A DNA stretch of 64,000 bases from Xestospongia bergquistia. Lineage: Eukaryota > Porifera > Demospongiae > Haplosclerida > Petrosiidae. Shown here piece after piece: positions 1-12,099 of the stretch (the first letter of the stretch is position 1; every line of letters begins with the position of its first letter). The stretch covers positions 22,906,249-22,970,248 of the forward strand of contig OZ014411.1 of NCBI GenBank assembly GCA_963965975.1, in the 5' to 3' direction. The position numbers and the translations under genes are program-made. The notes beneath the pieces were generated by a model. The model saw only the letters and a list, made by a program, of their open reading frames with translations, was not told the DNA's origin and ran no database searches.

Positions 1-3000
1 TGTGTCCTACGGATATATTATTGCCTCTGTGGCTGCTGGTCTAGCTAATGCTGACTCAGGTCGAGCACGTTATCAAGAGAAACTTAAAGCTGTGAAATCA
101 TACCTCAAAGATCAAAGTATTGATGCTGCCATACAAAGAAGAGTAGTGAAGTAAGATTAAATACATGTACTCACTGTGTAGAAATGTATTTACATGTTGC
201 ATTACTTTGTACAAGTCCATGTACCTGTGGGCACAATGCTTTATGTCCTATTAGTCACTTGATCATGTACGTGTTACATATGTCTTACATTTAAATGTAT
301 ATGTACACATATAGTAGTACATTTTGTCTATTCTTTAATTTTTCTCATAGTTATTATGAGTATATTTGGCAAAGAACTAAAGGGAGAAGTTTTAGCTCTC
401 TATTCAATGGTATGCCTCGAGCTCTCCAAGCTGACATCTCTTTGAGTCTTTACAAAAAAATCATTGATCAGGTATTAATAGCACAGATCAAGTGACTCTT
501 TGTAATTCAAAATTATTTAAGTATTTTATATTGATTAATAGCAGCAGAGTTTGTACAGTGTGTGTTATTTTTATTAGGTACCACTATTTCAGAATACTGA
601 GATTGGCTTCACAAAGTTACTTGCTCTCTCTATTAAACCAGTCCTTTATTTGAGCAAAGAGTACATTGTCAAGAAAGGAGATATTGGAAGTGAAGTAAGT
701 ATGTATATGTATATTTACATAAATTTTATTAATAGAGTAGTGTAGCTAACATAGGGACAATCAATAAAGATACGTGTACATGTCCAAATATCAAATTAAT
801 GTTTGACATTCCTTTTTCCTAATTTATATTAAATTTTTAATTCAACATTTCTTATAATAGTACAAAGGTCATAATTCATTGTCCCACTGTTTGCTATGTA
901 TTTCAATTGTCTAGATGTTCTTCATTAATCGTGGTACTGTAGAAGTAGTCAGTGAAGATGGTGAAGTTGTATTTGCTGTTATGAATGAAGGAAAGTTCTT
1001 TGGAGAAATTAGTCTGATTTTTAGCTGTCCAAGAACTGCTTCTATCAGGTAATACAAATGTTTGCTAACTACAATAGTATTAATTAGAATTGTTGAGTTG
1101 TTTGTCAAAGATTAGCAATGAGAGTCACAGCATGTTACATAGATTTATTCATTCTGTAACAATATAAAATGAAATTTGATATTCAGAATTAGTCGTGATC
1201 AAAACATGTCAATGTCATTCTGTATAGTAGTTATGTTTAAAGCCAAATATAAGACTATAGAACTGGCTTACATTCCACATATAAACATGTACACAGTGTA
1301 GTTTGTTTACATAATAGGTGGAACTCTTTCTTGTTCTCGTTATTCAGAGCTGCTACTAATTGTGACTTGTTTGTTCTCACTAAAACTGATCTTGATGCTG
1401 CTCTAACTTACTATCCTCACATTGCTGAACAAATTAAGGAGGTTGCTGGTAACAGAGCTAATCTAGTCAAGAAGAGAAGCCAGGCTGCTGCTAAAGCAGC
1501 TGCTGAAGGCAAAAGTGCATCTGATGCTGCCAAGGCTGCTGCCCAAGTAAGTATAAACATGTATTTGTGTATGTGAAAGCTTGATAAATGGACTACATAC
1601 AGACAGAGAAGTGTATGAATTGATGGATGGGTGAACAAATAAACAGACAGATGACCAGACAAACAGACAGACAATGTACAGTTAGAATGATAAACGAATG
1701 GGAGTTTGGTGTGTGTGTGTGTGTACATTGTATCTCTGGTTGTAAACTGTTATTTGCATGTAGGTAACTAAGGAAGATGATAAAGATGATAGCAACAAAA
1801 CCAAAGATCAGGCAGTATTTGTTAGGCCTGACCCAAGGACTGACTCTGATGATGACCATGATGGTGACCATGATAATGAAGAACATCCATCAGGTTGTCA
1901 AGAATTTATTAATTACATGAAAAGGGAGACCAAAGAAACAATATGGCCTGCCATGAAACCTGCACTAACTTTTACCATATCACCTGTGGGCAAGTTTGGT
2001 ACCATATATTCTTATGTTGGATGTCTACTGGCTTATTTCAGTGCATTTACTATCAGTTATCAAGTAAGTGGACTTCAATAGACTCACACTACTGACATGA
2101 AACTAATGATAAGAAGTTACATGTTTACATATATTTTGTTCTGATGTGCATGATCACATTAATTTTTTTCCAGTGTTTGCAAATGTGTATGTACATGCAT
2201 TTAAGTTATTTTTGTTACTTTTAGGCATTCTTTCAGAACAATTCTCCTGGACTGTGGACAGTCAATTATATGTTTGAATGTTATTTCATATTTGAGGTAA
2301 GTAATATTGTATTTATTATTGTTGTTTTTGGTGATTTCAACCTGGTTTGAAGTATTTATTTCTCATGATTGTTGAGTCTGTTGACCAACAACATTAATTA
2401 TTACTAGTATAAATGCATTATGTACTACTGAAACATAGATACTGTAGGCTTTTAATTTATCCTTTACAAATGTTCATGACTGTACATACATAAATCAAAT
2501 GCAAAAATTATTTGTCTTTCCATTTTTGTTTTTGCTAGATATTCATCAAGTTTCATTTGGGCTATGAAGATGTTAAAGGTCGTATTGTGTCTGACTTTAA
2601 ATCTGTAGCCTTACATTATCTTAAAACTCCATCTGGCTTCTCTCTTGATATCATTGCTGCTCTACCATATGAGATCATTGCTCTACCAATTCCAACACAA
2701 TCCACACGTCAAGCTGTCCTATTGTACATTAGAATATTTCATGTTATTAGAGTGATACGTATACGAGACTTCTTCTCAGTTGAGGAAAAAAGACTAAATC
2801 AAAAGTAAGCCACTAATGGACATCTTATTTAATGCCATGAACACTTTAAAAGATTTTTTAAGTTTAAGTGTGACGCATATCAAGGCAGAAATGCATGTGG
2901 ATTTTAGACACTCAAAATGATACCTTTTCCTGTAATGACTGCATTTGGCAGATACAAGAATTTACAATAAGCACATGTGTGATACGTATATATTTGTATG

Positions 3001-5254
3001 TATACATGTTCTAATTGCAGCACTACTTGTCTCTCCTTATAGGACAGTTCTGATTCGTCTCTTAAAGTTCATAGTACTCATCTCATTGAGTGCACAGTTT
3101 GTGGCCTGTATTTGGTATGTCCTAGGATGTCAAGCTGGGACTTGTAAGAGTGGTACATGGGCTGAAGGAGCAGGTGAGAGCATACTGTATGTTTTACGGT
3201 CTCTTCTCTTAATTTATGCATAATTAGAACATGATTCAGTAATGTTTTATTTAACACAATTACTAACTGAGGGTTTGAGTACATGTGATAATTTATTGGC
3301 ATGATTACTTAAGCAAGAGATGATGTCTGTTTTCTCTACTACATTTTTTACTACAAGCATTATAATGATGGGCTTGACTGATCATCTAGGTTTATATGCT
3401 ATCCCTGCTAGTTGCTTCTACAACAAATTTTCTGCAAACTCTCCAGGTCTCAGATGCAGACTGTTTCATCCAATAAGCAACTTGGGATAATTATGTTTTT
3501 TTATGAACTGCTCATTGTTTGTTGTGTTACGTCTATTATATGTGTCTCAATATTTTATTATTAATATAACTATGTATGCATTTGTGCACTTTGTAGTTAT
3601 TATGTTCTTCTTTGACAGGTCTTACTGCTTATGCTACCAGTTCATTACACTATTGTAACAGTTTGTATTGGGCTGTGGCTACTATGACTACCACTGGCTA
3701 TGGAGACTACTCAGCCACTAATGTACAAGAGATGATCTTTGCAACTGCAATAATGATATATGGTAAACTATTGTTTGGTTTCATTTTGGGAAGCATTGCT
3801 TCAACACTGGCTAACTTGGAAACACAGAGGGTTATGTTTGAGGAAAAATTAAATGCCATAAAGGTAATCTCTATTTTGCATTTTGTACTTTAGTTCTATT
3901 GTGTATTATTAAACAAGGTTATAGTGCTTAATATTATAAAGTAGAGGCTTAGAAAAGTCAATACCAGAAACAGTGGTACTCTTAATGCAAATTACTGTAC
4001 TAGTGAAGACTGTACTGCACTGTTAGTGTACTGTATTATAACAGTATTACCACGGTACTAGCAGAGGTAGCACTTAAACACAGTAAGAATAATTATGGTA
4101 ACTTTTTCACCTCAACTATACACTGTATCTTCAGCAAATATAGAATTGACTTACTATTAATCAAAGTTTGTGTTGATCAAGTTTGAGCTTGAAATTTTGT
4201 TATGACGTGAATAATACAGTATATCTATTCCAAAATCCAAAACTGCTAAAAAGAAAACCATTTGATACATGAATGTAATATACATGTACATGTACATATA
4301 CCTCAAATTGTAAGTACATAACTCAGTCCTTTATACATATTGCAATCATTACCATGTGTCAATAATATATTTCTTAAAATAGGATTACATGCGTGAGCAA
4401 CATTTGTCCAGTACATTACAAAATAGAGTACTAAAGTACTTTGATTATCTATGGATACGCAATAAAGGTGTTGACCGTCAAAGCCTTTTCAAGGATATTC
4501 CATCTTGTATGCAAGCAGAAGTATCATTGGCTACCACAGAGGAGCTGATTAAATCAGTAAGTACTGTCCTACATGTTACTGTAAGTAATACTTGTTATGG
4601 AGAACTTTTCATAATTTTACTTAGTATAGTTGCTCCTGCCTAGTTACTATTTAAAGGTTTTGTTGTTCAATCTGAAATGTAAGAGTAACCGATATCATTA
4701 TGTTTTCTTTGGTAGGTTCCCATTTTTGCATCTGTGAATGCAGCGTTTCTTCGGCACTTAACTCTGATGATCAAGCCATGTATATTTTTGCCCAATGAAT
4801 ATATAGTTCACAAAGGAGATATTGGTCATGGAATATACTTCATATATCATGGAAAAGTTAGTCTATTGTTAGTGATAACAAAACATTAGATGAATTCAAT
4901 GTCTATTTAAATTGTTACATTCAGTAACACATTAAAGTAGACATAAGGTATAAAGTATATTCTGTCTCTGCACTCATTATGTTTCTATTATTTGTGTTCA
5001 TGTAGCTTGAAGTAGTAGATGAAGATGCTCAAGGGTCACCACCTAAAGCTATTCTGAATGAAGGGCAATATTTTGGTGAAAAGAATCTTATATATAACCT
5101 ACCCAGAGAATGGTCAATACGTGCAAAAACTCACTGTGACATATTCACATTAACACCAGAAGATTTTAATCTAGTGTTGCAGAGTCATCCAAATGTTGAG
5201 ACCTATATTGCACAAGTGGCCAATGATCTTTATGGAATACCACTTAAGAGATAA
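1..5254 (+). CDS. CNGK-like multi-repeat cyclic-nucleotide-gated K+ channel, 3' part
   Basis: Fourteen exons can be spliced by eye: 1-150, 351-471, 578-694, 915-1048, 1348-1546, 1764-2063, 2225-2296, 2539-2804, 3043-3173, 3390-3446, 3619-3863, 4383-4556, 4716-4856 and 5006-5254. They join in one open frame of 784 residues ending at TAA. The reading starts inside an S6 helix and C-linker, then a first cyclic-nucleotide-binding domain (CNBD, about residues 90-190) with the phosphate-cassette motif FGEISL..PRTASIR. An Ala-rich stretch and an acidic linker follow, then a complete six-helix repeat with an Arg-containing S4 (IRIFHVIRVIRIR), the K+ filter TTTGYGDYS, a C-linker and a second CNBD. One chain thus holds at least two channel repeats. 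This fits the four-repeat CNGK channels known from sea urchin and zebrafish sperm, which hyperpolarise the flagellum on cGMP binding. The second cassette reads FGEKNL..PREWSIR and lacks the usual R-[TS]-A. Upstream repeats lie outside the window; that there are four in total is inferred. Confidence 0.9.
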
Positions 5255-6025
5255 CAGTAACATTCTAATAATATTATCATCTCTCATTATATCTTAGCAA
5301 TACAATGGTTATAATTATTAGAGCAAGTAAACATTGTTGTAAACTCCCACAATGTGAAATCCTTACTGCAGTGTATGTACACTATGTACATATAAGTTTT
5401 AAATCCACTATAACTATTAACAGTAACATTTACTTTTCTCTGACTTGTTATAACCAAAAAAGACTATGACATAGGTAGTAGATGTGACATACAAATATAC
5501 CTGTATATACAATTATAAAACTAAAAGGCACAGAACTTATAATTCATTATAAACTGTTTTGTAAAATTACTGAAGTGGATCTTTTTTCTTCAACATTCCA
5601 AGTTAATCGTAAAGATATTAGTGGACAGTTTAGTGGAGATAATCCATGACCGCGCCATACAACTACTTTATACTTTATTAGTCATACCACCATACAGGAT
5701 GTGGCATAACTAATAATCTCCTATAAGACAATTATCAAATTTTCATGTGATTCCCGATACCAATTATTCTCTAACTCGTTATTGGCTTGAAAGCAATACC
5801 ATTTGGAGTTTTGTAGCAATAAGATAAGTGTGTTCTTTTGAAACACAGGTATTTTGTTCTAAAGAGTGAAAGTAAATTGTGAAGTCAACTGATTTAGTGT
5901 GTATTCTAAGTTATAGACTTAATAATTTCTTGATTAGATTCCTACTATAAGTCAGTTTTAGCCTTCTGACATTATTAATTCATATTATTTTCTGTATATA
6001 TTATAGGCAACATAAGACAACATAG
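5255..6025. other. intergenic stretch after the channel gene
   Basis: AT-rich sequence between the channel stop codon and the first CNBD-like exon downstream. No open frame, tandem repeat or recognisable RNA gene is visible. Confidence 0.5.
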
Positions 6026-6545
6026 CCATTTGCAACATCTTTCCTTGTAACTGTGTATCATATGATCCTACTGAAAATGGTGTTACTGAAAACAATCTGG
6101 TAAAGACAATGATACAAGAACACATACTTATGATACGTCCTTTGTACATTATCAGGTATAATTATGGTAGTAGTGCCTATATAAGGATGGGCAGGGTTGT
6201 CCATTGAAATCTAATGGCAGAAAATTATGGATATTTCAGTCAAAATTGATCAAAAATCTTTAAATTATTATCAGTATTACTTTCTTTGATAATCCCTTTA
6301 TGATGACTCAGTTATAGGGTGTCTCCTATGGCATCAACTACCACAATAACATTATATATAATACCAGTAATAATGTCTCAGATAGTTAGCAAAGTAGTAA
6401 TAGGGGAGGTGTACTATGACAATACAATAATAACTAACAGTTGGTGTATCCAGTTCACTAGGAGATTACCATGTTAGTTTGACAGTATAACTGATAAGAG
6501 GGAGTATCATAATTTATGACAATAGTAATGATATTATGCATGTAC

Positions 6546-6788
6546 CTGTTATAATGAGTTGTACTGTTTGACAGAGACCTGATCCAATATCAGTATTAAC
6601 AATACAGGTATATGCAACATTATCTTCATTGGTAATATTACTTATTGTAATCTGTCCATCTATTGATGTATTAAAGCAACCATCAGGAGTTATGAGTGTA
6701 TTATCTGGACCAGTACAAGTCACATTAGGTACAGGATACCCTTTCTATCAGTATAAGCTATCAAAGTTACTGTATCGCTTAGACAGTA
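6546..6788 (-). pseudogene. isolated Ig-like domain exon
   Basis: An 81-codon exon-like block lies on the minus strand with an acceptor AG before 6788 and a donor G|GTACAT after 6546. It reads as an immunoglobulin-type domain: VTLIAYTDRKGYPVPNVTC for the B-C region, then GQITISNITNEDNVAYTC for strands E-F, including the D-x-A-x-Y-x-C signature. The usual B-strand Cys and the Trp are not in their normal places. No neighbouring exons of the same gene are evident. It lies antisense inside the largest gap of the CNBD remnant. It could be a stray duplicated exon or one exon of a larger unseen gene. Confidence 0.5.
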
Positions 6789-7684
6789 CTAGTTGAGATC
6801 TCCCATCTCTTGTAGCAGTAGCAACATCTCATAACAAGTACATGATACTTAAAAGCTTAGTGCATATTAAATCTTTACTTACATAGTACATGTAATATAA
6901 AACTAATGGTAGTTGATCGAGCATCATTACTTACAGTTAAGTGTATAATTAATTACCAGACATACCAAGGATTCATGTAAAGTCTCATGGAGTTGTTTAA
7001 TACATATAAAAACATCAGAAGCACTTAATTTTTAAATTCTTAGCCTCCAGTAGAGCTAGTACTCTAGTTTTAATGGTAAAGTTACATGTATATCTATATA
7101 ATAGTGGAATCATTGCTATCTCAAAGTAATAATTGCATTGTAATAATTATTCAACCAAAACAACAATCAATATGTGATTGTGGTTTTAACACAGGATAGA
7201 TATATACAACTGTACAAATACATGTACATGTAAAATATACATGTACAAATACATGTACATGTAATAACAAAAGAAGCACTGCATGTACCTCCTTTTCCAA
7301 ATGCATAATATACAAGTACATATATGGAGTATACTGATAAGCAGTACATGTACATTATACATGATATATCTTTTCAAAAAATTCTAATATATTACTAGTA
7401 TTCATCTTAAGTAATAGATGATGATCCAGTAGCTGAATTAAAAGAAGGAGATATATTTGGAGAGGTAAGAATTTGCTACCAACACAAAGTATACTTAATA
7501 TACAGTGCATCTATTAGCTGTCTTGTTTTCTTTATTTAATAGATAAATTTAGTTTTATCTAGTCAACCTATGGTTCATACTAAAACTCACTGTGATATAC
7601 TACTACTGAACAAAAGAAATCTTTGTAAAGCTCTACAACACTTCCCTGATGGTATATTTGACACATTGACATAGGAGTAGGAAA

Positions 7685-8057
7685 GGGGGGGGGGGAGGGC
7701 AGGGGGGTTGAAGCCTCCCAACTTCAAATCAGGGGGCTAAGTCCCCCTTATTTGCACTCAAGACTATGTACACAATAACGTCTTGACTGAAGTGGTTATT
7801 GTGTTAATTTGTGTACATTAACAATCAATCAATCACCTTAAACCAACTAAAAAATTACCTACAAAGTACAATGACCTAAGAACGACTAAGCCATGTCATG
7901 CTGTTACATACATATAAGGACCGTACCAATAACATAAACTTATAGAAGTAGCTAAAGAGTTTGTTTCCTTTAACGACAGACAAATTAATTTTTTTGGTCA
8001 TTTTTGATGTTTAATAATATAACGCAACTAAATATAAGGTCACCCCCCCCCCCCCCC
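7685..8057. repeat. segment bounded by a G-run and a C-run
   Basis: A long G-run near 7685-7706 (interrupted by AGGGCA) and a C-run at 8042-8057 bracket about 370 bp in inverted orientation. Inside is a small GGGGGCTAAGTCCCCC hairpin near 7732. There is no coding sequence. It may be a small inverted-end element; no clear target duplication was seen. Confidence 0.35.
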
Positions 8058-8537
8058 AATTTAAACTCTCATGCAATTGATTAAAATGCCAGGTGAAGTT
8101 CTAAGGAAGTGTTATTATATCCCAGCTTGGCAAACACTTCTTGAACAACCATGCTGATTCGTGTGGTTCACTATGTTCACATTAACACATAATTATTAGA
8201 ACCCACAGTTATATAATGTTACATAATTAAAGAAATCCTTTTCGACAACTGTACTACGTGTGGTAGACCAGACCCATCCTCTCTAAACAAAGGGTCTGGC
8301 TTCGCAAGACTATATTTAGTTAACTTATAATATCACAATCTTGTCAAATAACATGTACATTATGTATTTTGCTAGTTTATTATAATAATTATTGTTTCTT
8401 TATTGCTGTTTTATTATGTAGTTAGTCAACAGATGAAATTGGTCATCCATAAATGTAATTTAACTCCTGGTCAAGAACTTGGTAATCAGGAAAGAGAGGA
8501 AGATGGACAAAAAAGAAGGGCTTTAGTAGACACTTAA

Positions 8538-10626
8538 GAAAAGGGTCATAATCTTTATTTGAAAACCCTTCCTTTTTGGACAGTTAGTATTAAAATGAAT
8601 ACATATGTATTTGTATTCTACAACTGTTTGTTATTGTACAATGTGTTCTACTACTGTTATATGCTTACTAAAATACATGTCCTTGTAATAATACATAGTT
8701 GTGTGGTTTATGAGTTGGCAATAATGTGGCCCAAATTTGGAGTATTACTTTAAATGAATACATGTAAATGCTATATCACCATTTTATACATGATGTTTAT
8801 CAAATGTAGTAGCCAGAAAAGATTAGCTTTTATTTGGATAATACATCTATTTTGGTATACGTTTGGTGCATAATGACAATGTGGCAATAGTACATGTTAT
8901 ATACAAAATTACAATTGAAAAGATTACCCTATAATTATTTTAGAAGATAGAGCTACTAAGATTGTATATTTTCAATGGAAGACTATGGAATGCTAGAAGC
9001 ATAACTTTTTAGGCTGAAAAGCAAAGTGACAAGAAAGTTCAAATCACAATCAGTCAGACCCAATTCATAGCACTCAGGGTAGGGTTAATGAATTCGTTGT
9101 TTGTCAGTAGATAAAGGATGTCTTTTAACATTGCTTTCTATTGTGACATACAACAATACAATAAAATGAAATGAGTGGACAATGGACATACAGATATACA
9201 TACACAATTGTATATACATATGTACATACACATGTAGTCCAAAACAATTATAGGACTGCAAAGCATGTTATGCATGCCATGCAAGCAGTAACTGGTCGTT
9301 TGAAACAGTGCCTAAGTAAGAATGAACTGTACTGTTAGAGTAGGTTTTTCTAATGAAGCATGTGTAAGGGAATACTCTGTAGTGTATGCTACTGGATACT
9401 CTTTCAGAGACATCAATGCATTATGTATAATGTTTACCTTAACTTGCAATATTGTAATACTATAACTATAAAAAATGTATATACCACTAAAGTAGATGAA
9501 ATATGTATACTAACTGTCTAGTGTCATTGGCTTTTCTTATTGTACTTTATTCATAACAGGTACATGTATAAAAGGAATTACTTTTAATAGTATTTGTGAA
9601 TGCTGAGTACTGATTTAATTGGTTAAATAACAATCACTTTTATTAGTGATACCATCAAATTGATTGAACTTATCTCAATGCAACATGTATATATTTGTGC
9701 ATGTACATTGTAGTAGTACATGTATTTTTACTGCTTGATATGTGAAACATGCCAGGCAGTCCTGTAATTGTTTTGGACCAACTGTTATGTATACAATGTA
9801 CATTGATCATGACCTTAACTACAAGTGCTACATGACTGATCATGCTATAATAGAAACATGCTAGTTTACTCATGTGTACTTTTGATTGGCTTCTATATAG
9901 ACACCACTTCCAATTCTCCAATCTTGTTAGCTCTGATCAGTGTTTCATTGTGGAATGCAATTATAGGCCAGTTTCAATTACAATGTTATTAGTCATGTGT
10001 ACTTGTTTAATACATGGCTGAAGTAAATTTTCCTGTACAAACTTTTTTATTTACTGTCTGGCATGGTTGCATTATAGGCAGTAATATCACTCTTTTCTAC
10101 CAAACAATTTGCTTATACTTAAGAGAACTATATGATATGGTTTGATTCTTATGTCTTCTAGTATTCTGTAATCACTTCGCAACATTCCTATCTCCAAGCC
10201 CTAGGATCTTCAAAATAAATACATAACATTTTTAAGAAATTATATATAAATTTTTCACAATTATATTATGTTTTGCTACATGTACCATTTCAATGTTTAG
10301 TCTCAACATTAATTTTACTGCAACCTATGAATCTCTTCTATTCCTATAGCACAAAAATGGGCATAACTTATGGCAACTACAAATGGTATTTATCTCTCCA
10401 TAGTTACTGCTAATTTTCCCAGGCTTCATGAACATTTTTTTATTAATGCCATAATACATGTTTACATACAAATTCAAGTAATAGCAGTTCCACACAATAA
10501 TAGATATAAATTGGAGGTACTAATATAAACTATAGGTACATGTTGCTTGTCAACAACTTTGTGTTCCAAGCAGTACTGTGTAATGTCAGTGGTACATATT
10601 TTCTAATTCTGTCCTGTATTAATTTT
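8538..10626. other. gene-poor stretch
   Basis: About 2.1 kb of AT-rich sequence with scattered ACATGTAC palindromes. Only short open frames without recognisable domains are present. No repeat family shared with the rest of the window was noticed. Confidence 0.5.
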
Positions 10627-11700
10627 CTAACCGAACCAGCCTCTCTTTTTACAGGTTGCCAGATCTTTTTCACAATCATTTAACTTGCTTTTACATATAC
10701 CATGATCTCTCACAACGTATTCAGCTTGAAGCTGACATTTAGTTAAGGAAATGGCACACTGATCCTTCTGATTCTTTTCTCTCGTTTGAACTTTGAGGCA
10801 ACTTTCATATTGTTGAGTTTTATCTTCTAAATTAGCCTTGCATGTACTGAGGTGTCCAGTACATGTTTCTACTTTGTTTAAACAGACAGAATAGTTTGAA
10901 GACAACATAACTACTTCCAGCTGTTTTGCAGTAAGGTTTTCTTGAAGGTATTTTTTTTCTTGTTGGCATTGTTCCAGATTACCATTTAGCTTTTTTATTG
11001 TTTGTTCATTTAAAGTATATTTATCATGTTCACTTTCAAGTAAATGTATATAATCTTGAGCCAATTCTAAACGTTCCTGAAGAGTGTTTATTTTTTCTAC
11101 ACAGTTTGATTTTTGTTGGTCAATATCAGTTTCACAATTGTCCAAATTATGTTGTATTTTTTTGTTATTTTCTTCACATTCACGTAAATCTTCTTTGTCT
11201 CCTAACCACTTCATAGCAAACAATATTATACAAATTAAAGTAAACATTAGGATAATTAGTTTAGACACAAAGCCTTTTATTGTTTTATGATGCTTCTGAT
11301 ACAGTTCTTGTACATCAAATAAAAGACTATGCAGTTCATCATTTCCATCATCCTATGGGTTAAGATTTGCAATCTTTAGATATCCTTTAAAATAAGGATA
11401 GTTTTAAGCTACAGATACTGGTATTTGTGTTATAACTTATAATAGTTATGTATTATGCAACATGTTTTCAAAGCTATTTTGTAGCGCTTGTTAAGGTGAC
11501 CATGCATGTACATTAAAAAATCAAGCAACTTCTGTTTGTATACAATGGTTTCAGTATATTGATAAAAAGGAGCTTACTAGATTTTCATTACCCTCATGAG
11601 GTTGCCCTTCCAAAGGATTGTTCTGAATGTAAAAATGACATAATAGAGATAAGTTGCTAGTATAATAACCAAAACTACATGTACTTACCAGTTGTGCCAT
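10627..11700 (-). CDS. type II membrane protein with cysteine-spaced coiled coil
   Basis: Three exons on the minus strand join in phase 0: 11700-11689 (ATG, MAQL), 11622-11578 (15 codons) and 11352-10627. They give 260 residues. The donors GTAAGT and GTAAGC and the acceptors CAG and TAG are all canonical. A short acidic/polar N-terminus (about 1-45) precedes one hydrophobic helix (LIILMFTLICIILFAMKWL, about 50-68). The remainder, about 190 residues, is charged and heptad-like with about a dozen Cys spaced 7-14 residues apart, and ends KKRGWFG. This implies a single-pass protein with a cytoplasmic N-terminus and an extracellular or lumenal coiled coil, perhaps a disulphide-linked oligomer. The plan resembles PLVAP-type caveolar proteins, but no family assignment is claimed. 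An in-frame GTG within exon 3 is not the start; the two upstream exons supply a proper ATG. Confidence 0.75.
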
Positions 11701-12099
11701 TTATTTGCTGTTCTTTGAGCTTTCTTTAGAATAGATTCCTTGGGTGTTTCCCTCTCCTCCCATATAGATTAATAATAATAATATTCATTGTCTACTCTCT
11801 ATTTATTGCTCCTCTTTCTTATAGAGTATTAATAATATTCATATGTAATTAAATGCACTCTGTACATTTGTACATTAAATCAGATTAGTTATGCATACAC
11901 ATACAGTGCATGTTTTAAGCTTATTCTAGCTGGGCATATACTCGCCATGCACATAATACATGTACAGTATCCATGCAATAAGTATTTTACTAATTATATT
12001 TTATTATGGATACACATTGTTTCGGCCAACAGTTGTTAGAGTTCAAATTTTCAAGTATTTCAATCACAGAACTACTAACAGGTTACAAGAAAGTTGATG
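11701..12099. other. upstream region of the coiled-coil gene
   Basis: Likely 5' flank of the minus-strand coiled-coil gene. It is AT-rich with ATTAATAATAATA runs near 11766-11800. No further exon is evident. Confidence 0.4.

Larger units (their letters stand above)
6026..8537 (+). pseudogene. decayed or partial CNBD-protein copy downstream of the channel
   Basis: Several exon-like blocks on the channel's strand resemble the end of its last repeat. Block 6026-6155 ends in HILMIRPLYIIR, like the start of a CNBD (compare LTLMIKPCIF in the channel). Block 7412-7464 encodes DDDPVAELKEGDIFGE. Block 7543-7651 encodes a cassette-to-C-helix stretch containing KTHCDILLLNKRNL and ALQHFPD. With donor G|GTATAT it joins in frame to 8422-8537 (VSQQMKLVIHK, then an acidic/basic tail and TAA). 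Reading straight through 7651 also gives a stop at 7672. The exon for the central beta-roll between 6155 and 7412 was not found, and the cassette has no Arg, so it should not bind cyclic nucleotide normally. It is best explained as a decayed partial duplication of the channel's 3' end. A short expressed gene or an alternative 3' end remains possible. Confidence 0.55.

Noticed and set aside
1417..1886. Minus-strand open frames opposite channel exons
   Set aside because: They overlap well-supported channel exons on the other strand and encode low-complexity sequence (CTHTHT, LSVCL).
7167..7377. Minus-strand Cys/Tyr/Met-rich frames
   Set aside because: Translation of the ACATGTAC-rich low-complexity tract.
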